Assembly (NCBI GenBank): GCA_014607495.2
Contig: CP053160.1
Location: 7,502,001 to 7,566,000, forward strand
DNA length: 64,000 nt
Source of the DNA: Carposina sasakii
Lineage: Eukaryota; Arthropoda; Insecta; Lepidoptera; Carposinidae
Direction of reading: 5' to 3'
In this document: positions 33,736 through 46,112 of the stretch, piece by piece
Numbering within the stretch: position 1 is the first letter of the stretch
Layout: every line of letters starts with the position of its first letter
Translations under genes and position numbers: made by a program
Notes under the pieces: generated by a model
What the model was told of the DNA's origin: nothing
Seen by the model: only the letters and a program-made list of their open reading frames with translations
The model's database searches: none

Positions 33736-34135
33736 AAATAGGAAATTGCCTGCAACTCCTCCACCGCTGGCAACGTGGCCAAAAGGCTGGCTGCATTGCC
33801 CCGCTGGATGGCGAGGCTAATTCTTTGCCCAAAATACTGGCCAGCCCTTCGGTCGTGAGACACCTCGACTAGCCTTTTCGAAATGCCCTTAAATAGGGCA
33901 TGGGCTCCCGGGCCCCAATGGTCCCATGGTTTCAACCACAAACGGCTCAAATATATAGTCTCCACTGAGGTTTGCATATTTGCGCCGTTTGAGGTTTTCC
34001 ACTGTGGCGGCCGCACAGCCACTTCTTATGGCTGTGCCTGGGGCATGGGACGCCGCCAGAGTATCGACGCATGTAGCGTCCTATACTAGAGAGCGCCCCA
34101 TCTCCCAGGGCACGAAGGTCATGCCGTCCGGTCTC
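33736..34135 (-). pseudogene. LINE C-terminal domain remnant
   Basis: On the minus strand the translation runs from '[19 protein letters not shown]' (about 34130) through 'HWGPGAHALFKGISKRL' to 'AGQYFGQRISLAIQRGNAAS' and ends near 33740. This set of motifs (RPDG...PW, then GP.A..L, QRISLAIQRGNA) is the C-terminal region of a group of invertebrate non-LTR retrotransposons. A stop after 'MGRSLV' and a frameshift break it; GC-richer than its flanks. A similar short scrap ('cttgcaactccaccgccgg') lies at 39240. Confidence 0.7.
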
Positions 34136-35655
34136 TTGCCATCGTCGCGCACCAAACCGTACTTACTTGTTTCTTATTTCTATATTTGCCTGTCACTCAC
34201 ACGGAATACTAGAAATATTTGCAATTATTTCCAATCCGAATTTTAGCCTAGTGTCACTCTAATGTCTAAGACGAGTCTGATGATGCCTCTCCATCTCAAA
34301 TGCTTCAAGACGTTTAGGCTCCAGAGCATATCAAACAAATATACATACATAGACTAGAAATACATAACCATCCTTCTGGTGCAGATGGATATAAAGGCTC
34401 GCTAGATGCTGAAGAAACATTGTTTGAGCACCTCCTCTCTGAATACTACTATTTTAACCTGCAATAGGCATTGCAGCTAATTACTACTGAGATAAAAGCC
34501 AATCAGTGTATTTTCGTCAACACACTCAAATACACTACCAGCCAACACTGTAAGGACATAGACATATTGAGAATACGGGGCTCACTGTACGTTACCGACT
34601 GTACTGTTTTGAAACGTTTGTAAGCTTTTGATCACAAAAACGTTGATCTGCAGATGAAAAGTAGAACGGAAAAGTGAAACTTCTCTATTTGTCTTTTTAT
34701 ACGAACCAGTATCAGCAAGATAAGTACCTAATATAAAAATATAATGTCAATAATTGCCACGATCATTTAGAAATAAATAAAAATCACATATCTTATCGTA
34801 GTGCAATTTAGCTTTCCTACATATCAGATAGCGCATGTTTTATAACAGCCATTTGACTCCATGTATTAAAAATGTTTTTTTTAACGTTATATTTTTGTAT
34901 TATCTTCATCAAAACCTTGAAAAAAGTATTTTTTGGTGACGGTTGAGGTAATTTGTAGCCGACCCCCATTTGAGACAATTTGTCAGCTTTTGAGCCTATT
35001 AATTGAACGACCCTGCACCGTGATATAACTCTGAGAGATAAATGACGTAATATTAAAGTCTAATATGCTACACATCCTTTTTTCATTCTACGCTATGCTA
35101 AACATGGCTGTAGGATGTCATTGGCGATATTCGTGTAAACAAGGTAACTATATAATATGCATGGACTTACTTCATATTTTCTTACTGATTAGCTTTTATT
35201 TTTAAAACGAACTGACTAGTGAAGACGAAGCGTTACGTCCTTTTCGAGGGTAAAGGGAGCGACTACATTATATTGTGATTGCAAAGTTATAGCATAGTAA
35301 TTGCAAGTTAATCGTTATTGCAACGTACTTATACACTTTTGTCCTTGTGTACCTACGTCCTAATATACTTAGGATTAGCCTGATAAAACTTATGCGACAG
35401 TTGACAAATGTATACAGAACTTGAAGTACCAGGGTCCCAGAACTAAGGGAAGTCAGTGCTATTTGGATTGAGATCCGGAAATGAGTGTTCCCAAGTAATC
35501 GGGAACACTTTCCGGATACATCTATCTCTCTCGCACTTACTATGTAAAGTTTAATCATAGGAGTTGTGTTCCTACCCAACCAATTATTAGATGGTTCTTA
35601 TTATTGGTATATAGTATTAGTGGTTTATATCTCTACCATAGAAAGTGGGTCATAC
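34136..35655. other. No gene seen
   Basis: AT-rich. A hairpin with an 8-bp 'GTGTTCCC/GGGAACAC' core and a 'TCCGGA' outer stem sits at 35468-35517. The frame 35268-35579 minus (103 codons) has no recognisable motif. Confidence 0.4.
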
Positions 35656-36065
35656 TACTGGATGCTAGAAGCTGAAGACATAAATCCAAATTCCAACACA
35701 TGTAAGTGAGATGAGAATGTTGAGATGGATATGTGGAGTTACAAGAATGGATAAAATAAGAAATGAGTATATAAGAGGAAGTCTATAAGTTGCGCCGATC
35801 ACAGACAAGTTACGAAGTAACCGTCTGTCTTGGTACGGGCATATAAAGCGACGGGATGAAAGGCATATTTTACAGAGAGCGTTGTGCATGAATGTGGATG
35901 TATATAAAGGAAGAGGTAGACCAAAGAAATGTTAGATGGACTGTATGAGAGAGGATATGCGTGTACTGGGAGTGAGCAATGAGATGACGGATAACAGGGA
36001 TGAATTGAAAAAAGTACATATTGCGCCGACTCCAAATAAATAGGAACAGGGTAGGAAGATGATGT
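35656..36065 (+). pseudogene. RTE-like LINE, C-terminal end
   Basis: Plus-strand pieces, with frame changes and one stop, match the RTE-clade end: 'EMDMWSYKNG', 'KISCADHRQVTK'-like, 'LSWYGHIKRRDE', 'ALCMNVDVYKGRGRPKK', 'MDCMREDMRVLGVSNEMT' and 'NRDELKK'. The RTE 3' end is usually a short tail as seen here ('aagatgatgttgg'). 5'-truncated and inactive. Confidence 0.75.
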
Positions 36066-38097
36066 TGGTGAAGATGGTGTGTCTTGGTTACCTCTTCACG
36101 CTGTATTTAGGTACTTAACTTAACTCTTGTTGCATACATTATGGAGGATATAAAGCTATATTCCATAGACATGTGGATGGAGCCGCGGGCAACAGCCAGT
36201 ATACTTTCCTTTGTAAATGTTGGCGTCCCCCTACTAATGATGGATTTTCTGAAATTACCGCGACAAGAAGGGAAAAAAACGACGAAATCGTGGACGACCG
36301 CTAAGTTTCTTAAAACAGAGAGAAGTTTGCCTGATTGCTCTTCCTTCAAATGAAACTTACCTCTTCATTATCCTTTTTCTGTCCCATACTAGGTTATGGG
36401 ACAGAAGGAATGACGGAAGGAAGGGATGAGGAGTAGATTCTTATGATATATATTCTATTCCTCATTGCTACCTGCAAATAGCCTAGGGTTTTTCTAATAG
36501 TCATTAAATACTATGTGAGAAACTCTATGATCAAATTAGAGTAATAAATTACTGACATAAGGTAGTGAATCGTGGACAATGTGTACTAAGAAAGCGTTCT
36601 CTTCAGGGACTGGGACATAACTTACTTCATTAGTGGCACAAACTCTCCACTTTGTTAGTTAAGTACCAACTTGTACTTAATTAATGCGGGTTTCCAGCGC
36701 ATTTGCATAAGGACAAAACGACAGTTACTTTTATATTGAGTCTTTTTACGGTAATGGTTTAGACAATTACTCACCGTCCGACATAATAATAGTGATATCT
36801 ATCCTGTGCTGTTGGGGGCTTTACTAGAATACACCAGCTGTATCTCCGCCTGTGCAAACTTAACTCTTGCATCAAAAGCGAGGTAAGGGATTTTAATGAA
36901 ACTGACCACATTAAAGTATCACATCATCATCGTCTTCCTAGCCTGTTCCCATTTATTTGATCGACGCAAATTTCCTCTTCTTCTTTTTATACCCATCAAA
37001 GGAAAAATGACGGCATCTCATCACTCATTCTTTAGTTTACGCATTTCCTCTCTCACACGGTCCAACCAACACTTCTTGGGTTTATCTCTTCCCTAATTCT
37101 TGTAATATATTAGAATAACATATAAAGATGTAAATTCATGTGAACAAAATCGCAGACGTCCGCTAGTAAGTCAATAAAGCTAATTTGACTCGTGGGGCGA
37201 AACGACTTCAATCTTACGAAAAACTAATTAGTGATGGACGGTTATTTGAACAAATGAGTCGCAAAAATGCTAACACTAAATTTACTTATAATTGAATTAA
37301 TTAATTTCTCATTCCAAGATAAAACAAGTCGTAGCCACGTTTAATTTTAATGCAATTTCTTATACTTTTTGCGAGTAACTTATCACTGATATTATTTTTA
37401 CATCTTGCCACGCGATTCTAAGCGTAGCTGTGGGACCTCCTTCGTGATCCTGCTGTACTAGCTACGCCATTTTAGTGAACACAGCCGTGTATAAATATAT
37501 GTATAACAATAACATTTCCTCTCTCAATTCTGTGTTACTTGTGTTATACATTTATAACAAATGAACATAACATACCTACAAAATCTGACTCATCAATGTA
37601 TTATTCTAAAACTTCTTAAATTAGAAATACTACTCAGTCACGGAATGCGAAAATACTTAGTATAAGTGTACAACTGGGTACCTCCACGAACTACACCATG
37701 AAAAACTGGCGACATTGACAAAAGGTAGCGTCATTATGGATACCCTAGCTGGGAGTGTGGCCGAATGTACTCATATTGTGCACTAGAATTAATATCCCTT
37801 GGAGCTTGAGAGGGATCTATATTTACTTTAGGTAAACGTTAAACCCGTCTTACTTTACTAAAGTTACCTGAATCTGTTTTAATCTCAATGTTGAAGAGTT
37901 TATTTGTGTTAGGCACACGTTTCTGATTCGATAATATAAGCAGAGGTACATAATCAACTATCTACATTGTTAAAACGCCTGTTTATTTTAATTATGTCTT
38001 CAATAACATAAAAAAATTAAAACAACACGTGGATAAAGCAGAGAGAAAATTAATGAAGTCACGACAAAAAGGTCGATTCTTCAAATTGCCCAGATTT
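36066..38097. other. No gene; fragments of repeats
   Basis: 36145-36200 ends in 'gccgcgggcaacagccagta', a Helitron-like 3' scrap. A hairpin with 'TCTGTCCCATA/TATGGGACAGA' lies at 36379-36414. 36808-36865 and 37420-37490 are minus-strand fragments of repeat C. No recognisable frame. Confidence 0.4.
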
Positions 38098-38625
38098 TAT
38101 TGCAGTCCACTGCTAGACTGAGGCCTTCCCCAGAGCACGTCATAAGGCTTCAGCCATAGTGAGGTTTTGCCTATAATCACCACGCTGGGCAGGCGGGTTG
38201 ATGACTACATTCTGGTTTTTTTTTTTACTATATGTCAGCACGGGAGGCGCAGACAGCAGTCCGCCTCCCGGAAACCATTAACCGCCTCGTACGATACCCA
38301 CGGGCAGTAGATAAATATATTTAAACGATAAGTTGACGTTGCCTCTATTTTCATCATTTATACAAAAGTGCCGCGTGGTGCCGGCAGAGTAGAGTTTGTA
38401 CCACCCCTGCCTGCCCGTGAATATCGTACGAGGCGATTAAGGGATACCGGGAGGTGGGCAGCAGCGCCTCCCGCACTGACACCATAGTCCGAAAATCACA
38501 CTGCGGTCATCAACCCGCCTGCCCAGCGTGGTGACTAAGGGCAAAATCCTGTGGGAGTAGCCTTGTGGTGTGCCCTGGGGGAGGCCTACGTCCAGCAGTG
38601 GACTGAGATAGGCTGAAGAAGAAGA
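38098..38625. repeat. Tail-to-tail inverted pair of repeat E
   Basis: A plus-strand copy (38098-38305) and a minus-strand copy (38372-38625) are separated by about 66 bp of AT-rich DNA. The arms share 'ctgggcaggcgggttgatga' and 'cgcctcgtacgata' type blocks but differ at many positions, so this could be two insertions or an old foldback. Confidence 0.65.
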
Positions 38626-40187
38626 AGATACAAAAATTGAACATCTAAATTTATTCGTTAGAACTATCCACCTATTAAAAACTATACCCTGAGGATGGTT
38701 CTTCAGGTCACATGTGACAAGCCGTTTAGGCTCTATCTATAGATATAGTATGCCGAAGAAGTATTCGTACTTCAAGTACACTCCTTTCACAATGAAAAAT
38801 ATTATCTTCCATCTTACGCAGTCGGATAAAAATAACATTTTTTATGAACTCCAAAGCGAAGTCAAAGTACAGGATCCCAACTAAATTACGTATTTCGAAG
38901 TTTAGGGATTCGAGAGAAATCCTCAATCCTCACATTTGCATACTCCGACTGATCAGAGCAGATCATGAGAAATTACATTTTAAAAGTTTGCCATATTTAC
39001 TAGAATATTTCACTTTAGGTGTATACGAATACGCTAAAGTGACAATGAAATAATAATGATTTTAGTAATCTAATATATGTTTATTTATTTATACGTATGT
39101 TTCATCTTTTTATGAGATTCATAATTATAATATGGAAGACATAAAATTATTTTGAAATAATGCATGATTTTTTTTTTCAATTTATCCGTTGGCGGATGAA
39201 AAAAATCTTAAAATATAGAACATATTTACAATAAAATATTGCTTGCAACTCCACCGCCGGTAGCATGTTTTAGAATGCATTTTATGTTATTCTATAATGC
39301 TACATTATACGCTATACTTTCTAAATATTTATAAAATAAACTTTGGCTTCCACTCTTGTTTTACCCATTGAAACTAAATAATACTCGAGCACGCATATTT
39401 TACAAGTTCTAAATTCAATGTCGACACGCAATATCGTTTAATGTGATTCCTTTCCGCACATAGCTCGAGGCAAAATGCTAATGTGTGGCAACAACAGGGT
39501 AATACATAATTTAGCTACGCTACTGTCGTTACGTACGTCCACTGGGAGACGATTCTGCAAATAATTTTGAGCCAGATTGAAGCCGAAACGGGACTGTTGT
39601 AGGTTGGATCAGCGTAGTATGTAGCAAACCTCACTTTACGGTGACGTAATTAGACTCCTTTCAGCAAGAGACAGATTTATTTTTCTTATTTTTATCAATT
39701 ATTTCCAATTTATTCCGATATACATTGTTTAATAAGGAATGCCTAGTTCGTGATCTACATAAATACATTTTGTGAGGTATGACACTATGAAATTGTAAGT
39801 GTTGTTACCGTTATTGGACTACACACATTATATTATGTAAATTATTGTAAATCGTATGTTATTTCTGTGTTGTAACAACTAATAACAAATAAATAAAATA
39901 AAAAATATATATATACTCGCGACCGCTGCGTGCTAAAATTTGTATTACTCACAAATGGCAAGTGAATAAAGCATCGCACCTCTTTTCGTTAACTGTTCGT
40001 TAGTGATTGTGTTTTGGCTGTAAATTGTAGCAGAACAGCTCCCCAGATGTCATTACCAGGTTAATACATTAGCTATAAGGGACGAGCATCAATATTTACA
40101 AAATTGTTGCCTTGTATACCACAGTAACCTACTTTCTGTTGACAACATCCGATAGTAATAAGTTAATTATCTCAACTAACATTATCA
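38626..40187. other. No gene seen
   Basis: AT-rich. Frames at 38726-39053 on both strands have no motif. 39790-39905 ends in 'AACAAATAAATAAAATAAAA', a probable retroposon tail. Confidence 0.4.
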
Positions 40188-40339
40188 ATTATAAAATTAT
40201 TAATAAAGAAATGGAAAAAATTCCTCACCCGGGTGGGAATCGAACCCACGACCTCTGCATTCCGCGTGCCAGCGCTCTCACCACTGAGCCACCGGGTCAA
40301 TTACTCGGATGACGAATTTTACCATCTCTTTTCTAAATT
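40188..40339 (-). mobile_element. tRNA-derived SINE (family 2), full-length
   Basis: In reverse complement it starts 'AATTTAGAAAAGAGATGG', has 'GACCCGGTGGCTCAGTGG' (A-box-like) and 'GGTTCGATTCC' (B box), and ends 'TTATTAATAATTTTATAA'. Sister copies: 54938-55090, 61216-61327 and the 44-bp piece at 20175-20218. Not a usable tRNA gene. Confidence 0.85.
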
Positions 40340-42187
40340 ACATATTGGCAACGTTATTTTTCATCCCGATAGCTATACATAAGCCAAATCTCGGCAAACA
40401 AAGCTGAATCCCTCAGCACAATGTTTAAAGATGAAACGATCAACCATATCCTAACGGATTATATTAATAGAGAAGTGTTTTTATAAATTTATCTTAGTCA
40501 AGATATTATATATTATAAAACATTATCAATTGCGAAAGTAAGTTTGTTTATTTATTACCTCTCCACGCTTTATTCAATCTTGTTAACATTTTGAATACGA
40601 GTACACAATATATTTGGGAGTACGGAGAACATAGGCTACTACATTCTGTAACCCACGCGGATGAAACGTGCACCTGCTACGTAATTGTTCAATTAATCAG
40701 TGACAAGTTGTTAGCTTATGGCTGAGAATGTTCAAGTTTCTTCTTCGACTCTTACAACATGCTATCTCCCGTATAAGATCTCCCGATCGTAATTCGGCCA
40801 AGGCGACCAATCTCTATGGAGATTAGCCAGATACGCAGGAGATATTATAGTGCACAAGTGTGTGCGCAAACACAGATGCACTCTCTATTCCATCACTATT
40901 CCGTCACACATAGTCCGATGGGATGGAAAGCCGACGCGACCGGAGAGAGCTATAAATTTCACAAGTAAAATACTTCATTCTTCTTTTGTACTGTGAGCTA
41001 ATCAATAACTCTATTCATGTTTCTAAAATAGATAGGTAGAGTGACTCGTCATAAAGAAAATTCATTATTTCATCTTAGTTCTTATTCATCATCATCATCT
41101 TCCTGCCTTCCCATTATTTATAAAGTCTGCGCAATCTCTTTCTAAACTCATATTGCCAAGGATTTTGTTTTTTTTTTATACCTACATTATGCAAAACCTC
41201 CTCATACTTTTATCCTAATTTGTATCATAAAACGGAAAAAAGCAAGAACAGGTTAGGTACTACGAATACTTACCTAATGCGCTTTAGAAAAATTAATGAC
41301 CATTTGCACTATGGAATGCAGCTGACGCCACTATTTTAGTGTTCTTTACTCGTAATATATGAAATTACTGCAAATTCTCCTTTGCAATTTTTACGTTAGT
41401 CCACTTAAGTACGAAGTTGAATATATATATTTCAGTAAAACTATAATAACAATGAAATCGCGATGATAAACTAATGAGCATCTTAATTAATAGGACATAA
41501 TAAAGACTGTTACAAATATTCTAAAAACCTACAACTATTTAAATATGTAGTCTGATTGATCTTATTCGCATTCGAGAAGATTTAAAAAACTTGTGTCGGA
41601 ATCACTATGAGCCATCATTTCTGTCTTCCAAAACATTTATACTATATCTATGCGTTTCTTCGCAATCACGATTGCTCGGGAAAGAAATCAAAAAACTCAG
41701 CATGTCACAATGAGTTGTCACTTTACCAAATTCGGATAATGATCATTATTCGGGGAATGACTTGCGCGGTGACGGTATTATCTAAAAACTTTCAGAAGCG
41801 ATTTATCCGATAGGTCTCTGATTCAATATCCGGTTTCGACAGATTATCCACTATTTAAAAGGTTTATATGTTGAACCACTTTATGTGTATGTGTGCTAAA
41901 CGTGGCCGCAAGGATATTCTTCGTGATCGTCTCGTTCTTTATACCTCACTAGCAGCCCGCGGTTCCGGCTTCGCTCGGATATTCGACTTTTACAGCTGTA
42001 GTTATGAAAATAGAAACTCCTTCCAATTCAAAGTGATAATAAGTTGCCAATTATTATATCTGACAGATGGACAGACCAAGGTTCTTTATTAATTACGGAA
42101 AACTAATAAATTACCGGTAGGTAGTTTAAAATTGAGTTTCTTTAAATATTTTTTATTTTTTAAAGAGAGTAAGAGAATTGGACAAAG
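40340..42187. other. No gene; repeat C copy at 40650-40775
   Basis: A diverged repeat C copy on the plus strand at 40650-40775 ('aatcagtgacaagttgttag', 'tcgactcttacaacatgc'). 41950-41985 holds 'actagcagcccgcggttccg', a possible Helitron-like end in minus orientation. The rest is unrecognised. Confidence 0.4.
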
Positions 42188-42296
42188 TAAGAGAGTTGGT
42201 TGGTTGGTTGGTTGGTTGGTAGGTCGGTTGTTTGGTTGGTTGTTTGGTTGGTTGTTTGGTTGGTTGGTTGGTTGGTTGGTTGGTTGGTTGGTAGGT
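42188..42296. repeat. (TTGG)n tetranucleotide repeat
   Basis: About 27 units of GTTG/TTGG with a few TTTG interruptions. Confidence 0.95.
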
Positions 42297-42689
42297 TGAT
42301 TATGGACGTACTATAATCAGTTAGTTAAGTAAAGATTTTTTTAATGAATTTTTAGGCTTTATAAATCGATATTTACAGTAATTTTTTTTTTCAATTTTCA
42401 ATAAAGAATGCGATGTTTTGACAGTACCTACCTATACATACCTACATATTATATCTATTTACTTTTTAATTAGATAATTAAATTTTTAACATCAATATTT
42501 ACAGTAAGTAATGAAAAGACCTTTCTTATACCTAAGTACCTACTTATTTATTTTAACCGAAACTTAACTACCTATTTTTTACCTATTCAAGGTTTCTTTG
42601 TACAAAATTATTATTATTTAAAATGAATCACATAAATTAAATTTTAAAAATCAACATAAATTAAATTTTAAAAATCAATTTTAAACTTG

Positions 42690-42950
42690 AAACGAAGCGC
42701 CGCGCCGCGCCGCACTGAAAATTTTATAATTCGACACAACCATCAACGTTGTCTGCCCTCACGTGTCTGCCCGTTCGGGTCGCGCACCTCAACATGAGCC
42801 CACCCCCACCACCGCCGTCGCCGCCGCCGCGCGCCGCCACTCGCCGCCACTGTCGTGCTATGCGGACCGACCGACTGACACAACGACGGAACGCAGCCGC
42901 CGCCGCCGCCATCTCTGCCCTCGGCATTGTAAATGCATCTTGTGTATTAA
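42690..42950. promoter_or_regulatory. CpG-rich island, possible host promoter or first exon
   Basis: The GC-richest block of the window, with runs of CCGCCG and CGCCGCGCCGCGC in strongly AT-rich surroundings. Overlapping frames on both strands (42749-42961 plus with Pro and Ala runs; 42724-42927 minus with Ala and Gly runs) are low-complexity and not recognisable. A GTAAAT donor-like site lies at 42929. It could be a 5' UTR or promoter of a host gene in either direction, or a trinucleotide repeat. Confidence 0.3.
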
Positions 42951-43877
42951 TATTAACATAAAAGTGTTATGATATGTATATATTCGGAATCCTCATTTCA
43001 TCAGCTTTAATTTGATATGCATTTTGTTTTATGTTTATTGGTCTATGTCGGTAGGAACATCGAGTAATTGAAAAATAAGATATTTCGTAAATTAAACTTG
43101 AACACCACTAAAATCGTTATTGTGGCTAAACCTTAAAGGATAGACATATGCTATCGCAGACTTTTTTATAGAACTTTTTGAGAAGAATAATTCCCCCATA
43201 CATTGTTATTCTGTATTTTGAGTTATTTCAGCAGCGCACGCAATGCAAGCCTCCAAAAAGCTCGTTTTTCTTCCGTCCGTCTGATAACTGTTACGATTAC
43301 TCTAATAATTTCTTAAGTAGGTACACCTAAATTATACACCTATAGAATCCCTGGAATGTCTTCTTTCCATTATTGAAAACCGCATAGCTATTGATATAGT
43401 AGTTTTTGAGATCCTAGGTAACAAACACATTTTGGGCGCCCTTCGCAACTTCATTTTATACTATGTATAGATATTGGGAATACAGCCGTACTAATATGTA
43501 TAGTATGTGTGTGGTAAGGTTGCTTAAGTCGTATCACAGCCTAAGTCGTACCCCGGCAATATCTCATCTGATACTTACAAGTAGCGTCATCTAGTATTAT
43601 CAGCATGAACTATTCAGTCGAGCGAGCAAACGATAACAAATAGATCGCCGGCTGATTTCGTGAAGCAAAAATATTGAAAAAGTAAGCTTTTTATACACTT
43701 TTTATTTAAATTTTCGATGAATTTGTAAGCTTTTTATGGCAGGATTGTGATATCGAACTTTTTTCTTTATTCACATCAATTTGTAACACTTATTTGGCAA
43801 TAGTTTAGGTGTATTCAACCGGTCGAACTTTTTGAGGTTATGTCTGTATTTTAGTTTTAAACTCACAAGTCTCCGCT

Positions 43878-43922
43878 GCTTAAGTCGTACCTGTACAAAA
43901 TTCCTTACTCGTACCGGTACCA
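43878..43922. promoter_or_regulatory. Subterminal motif copies, left end of the pogo-like element
   Basis: GCTTAAGTCGTACC at 43878-43891 repeats the TIR core, and a second looser copy in both orientations lies at about 43908-43927 ('CTCGTACCGGTACCACTTAGG'). Another copy is at 43541-43552. The right-end counterparts are at 46048-46110. Candidate transposase-binding sites. Confidence 0.5.
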
Positions 43923-43987
43923 CTTAGGTACCTATTAAGAAAATTGTTTTGCAATTTACGTTATTGTTCGTCAGGTAAATAATAAAT

Positions 43988-45850
43988 ATGTCGAAGAGAA
44001 AGTACAACACATGGAAGCAGGAGGATATGGACGAAACTTTGGAGAAACATAGAAATGGAGAAATTGGATTCAATGAGGCTTGTAGAAGATTTAATATACC
44101 TAAGCCTACACTCCGACGACATTTGAAAGGTTTAAATAAAAAAACAAAATTTGGAAGACCTACTGATATGTCACCAGATATGGAAGAGATATTAGCACAG
44201 CACTTAATGAATCTGGAGTCTTGTTTCTTCGGTCTTACTACCACTGAATTCAGAAGACTTGCCTTCGAGCTTGCTGAAAAATTTCAACTACCTCATCGTT
44301 TTAATAAGGAAAAGAAAATAGCAGGCAAAAAGTGGTATTATAGGTTTATGAAAGAGCATCCTATATTGTCCTTGCGTGTTCCAGAACCAACCTCAATGGC
44401 CAGAAGTAAAGGATTTAATAAAGAGCGTGTTAATGATTTTTTTAATAAGTACGAAGAAATATTAGATACATATAAGTTTGCGGCACACCAAATTTATAAT
44501 ATGGATGAAACTGCATTATCTACGGTTCACAAACCTTCCAAAGTAATTTCTCAAAAGGGAAAACACCAAGTGGGTGCGATCACAAGTGGTGAAAGAGGCC
44601 TGACCACAACAGGCATATGCGCCATGAATGCAGCAGGCGATTTTGTACCACCCATGTTGATATTTAAGCGCAGCAGACTGAACGATGCCTTAAAAAAAGG
44701 CGCTCCACCAAACACAGCCTTCGGTTGCTCAAAAAATGGATGGATCACATCAGAACTTTTTGTTCAATGGCTCCAACATTTCATAAAATGTGCAAGATTA
44801 GAAAAAAGTGACCAAAAACAAATTTTGCTGTTACTAGATGGTCATAGCACACATACAAAAAATTTAGAAGCGATCGAATTGGCTCGCGACTATGGTATAA
44901 TAATGCTATCTTTCCCTGCTCACACGACCCATCGCCTACAACCGTTGGACAGATCGTTCTTCAAATCACTGAAAAGCGGTTATAATGATGCCGCATCTTC
45001 ATGGCTCCGCTCAAATCCTGGTAGTGTCATAAAACAAGCCAACGTTGCAGAGCTGCTTGGAAAAGCATACCCTAGGTCGGTTCGTATGGATATAGCGCTA
45101 AATGGTTTTAAAGCAACAGGACTTTGGCCTTGTGATAGAAATGTCATTAAAGAAGAGGATTTTGTAGCTTCTTTAAACATCTCTGATACATCACATCAAG
45201 AGCTTAGTGATCAAACTATACCATCTATGGAATCACCCGCTCGAACTACATCGCCATCGATATTAAAGCCACCAATATTAACATCGCCTCCAATACCGGT
45301 TGTATCTCCACCAAAAGATTCATTACCGTCACCACCAAAAATTACAACATCACCTTTATCACCTAGAGTTTCAACACCACCCATCATTCAACCTGGACCT
45401 TCTACAATATCACAAGATACTTCACGCAATGACCATCAACTAATTAAGTCTCACTTGAATATTTTATCTCCTGTACCTTGCATAAAAGCAGTAATAAATA
45501 AATTGAAGAAAGGTACTAAGCCAACAATGGAATTAACTTCCAGTCCCTACAAAAATGAAATAGAAGCCAAGGAAAACATAAATAAAAATAAGAAGCCTAA
45601 ACTAAATTTAAAAAAAGTTAAAACAGAAAAAGGAATAAATAAAACGACAAAAAGAAATAATACAGATAAAATATGTAAGAATACAAAAAAAATTAAAGCT
45701 AAAGAATCGTGGTTGTGTCAACTATGTAAGGAAGATCGTGAAGAAAACATGATACAGTGTACAAAATGTAAAGGTTGGATACATGACCTATGTGCTGGTG
45801 TTGAAAGCAAATTAAAAAAATATATTTGTGATATCTGTGTACCTCAATAA
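43988..45850 (+). CDS. Pogo-like transposase with C-terminal PHD finger
   Basis: 620 aa, intact and intronless. Residues 5-50 form a psq/CENP-B-type helix-turn-helix (FNEACRRFNIPKPTLRRHL), then a second DNA-binding segment (about 60-150). The DDE-type core has 'IYNMDETALS' (Asp173), 'LLLDGHSTHTKN' (Asp284) and 'HRLQPLDRSFFKSLKSGYND' (Asp321); the second and third Asp are 37 residues apart, as in pogo/Tigger. A Pro/Ser-rich linker (about 400-490) and a Lys-rich segment (about 520-570) lead to a C4HC3 PHD finger at 574-618 (CQLC...CTKC...WIHDLC...CDIC). The start ATG is preceded by 'AATAAAT' and gives the expected N-terminus. The enzyme excises and reinserts the element. The PHD finger may read histone marks; that role is inference. 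Confidence 0.93.
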   Translation: MSKRKYNTWKQEDMDETLEKHRNGEIGFNEACRRFNIPKPTLRRHLKGLNKKTKFGRPTDMSPDMEEILAQHLMNLESCFFGLTTTEFRRLAFELAEKFQLPHRFNKEKKIAGKKWYYRFMKEHPILSLRVPEPTSMARSKGFNKERVNDFFNKYEEILDTYKFAAHQIYNMDETALSTVHKPSKVISQKGKHQVGAITSGERGLTTTGICAMNAAGDFVPPMLIFKRSRLNDALKKGAPPNTAFGCSKNGWITSELFVQWLQHFIKCARLEKSDQKQILLLLDGHSTHTKNLEAIELARDYGIIMLSFPAHTTHRLQPLDRSFFKSLKSGYNDAASSWLRSNPGSVIKQANVAELLGKAYPRSVRMDIALNGFKATGLWPCDRNVIKEEDFVASLNISDTSHQELSDQTIPSMESPARTTSPSILKPPILTSPPIPVVSPPKDSLPSPPKITTSPLSPRVSTPPIIQPGPSTISQDTSRNDHQLIKSHLNILSPVPCIKAVINKLKKGTKPTMELTSSPYKNEIEAKENINKNKKPKLNLKKVKTEKGINKTTKRNNTDKICKNTKKIKAKESWLCQLCKEDREENMIQCTKCKGWIHDLCAGVESKLKKYICDICVPQ

Positions 45851-46047
45851 TGATCTTACTTTGTTTTTAAGATATTTTATAATTTTATATTTTTGTATTT
45901 TTAAGCTTCGACTTCATACCCAACAACCAAAAAAAAAATTGATCTCAGACTAAATTGTTTGTAGTTTTTAGTTGTTCATGTGATCTCTGATTATTTAAGT
46001 ATTTTTCTTTAAAAAATTCAATATGTTTTATAACATTTGTTTTCTAA

Positions 46048-46112
46048 GTACGACTAAGGCTATAGGTGGTACGAATTAGGCGACTAGGTGCCTTAATCGT
46101 ACCGAAGGTACG
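46048..46112. promoter_or_regulatory. Subterminal motif copies, right end of the pogo-like element
   Basis: GTACGACTAAGGC (46048-46060), GGTACGAATTAGG (46068-46080) and CCTTAATCGTACC (46091-46103) are variants of the TIR core in both orientations, mirroring the left end. Confidence 0.5.

Noticed and set aside
35468..35517. Hairpin as a miRNA precursor
   Set aside because: Stem too short (about 8 plus 6 bp with a bulge) for a typical pre-miRNA.
35268..35579. 103-codon minus frame
   Set aside because: No recognisable motif and AT-rich codons; likely chance.
40235..40300. tRNA-like sequence (minus) with GGTTCGATTCC
   Set aside because: Same head in three more places with a shared 3' end; it belongs to SINE family 2.
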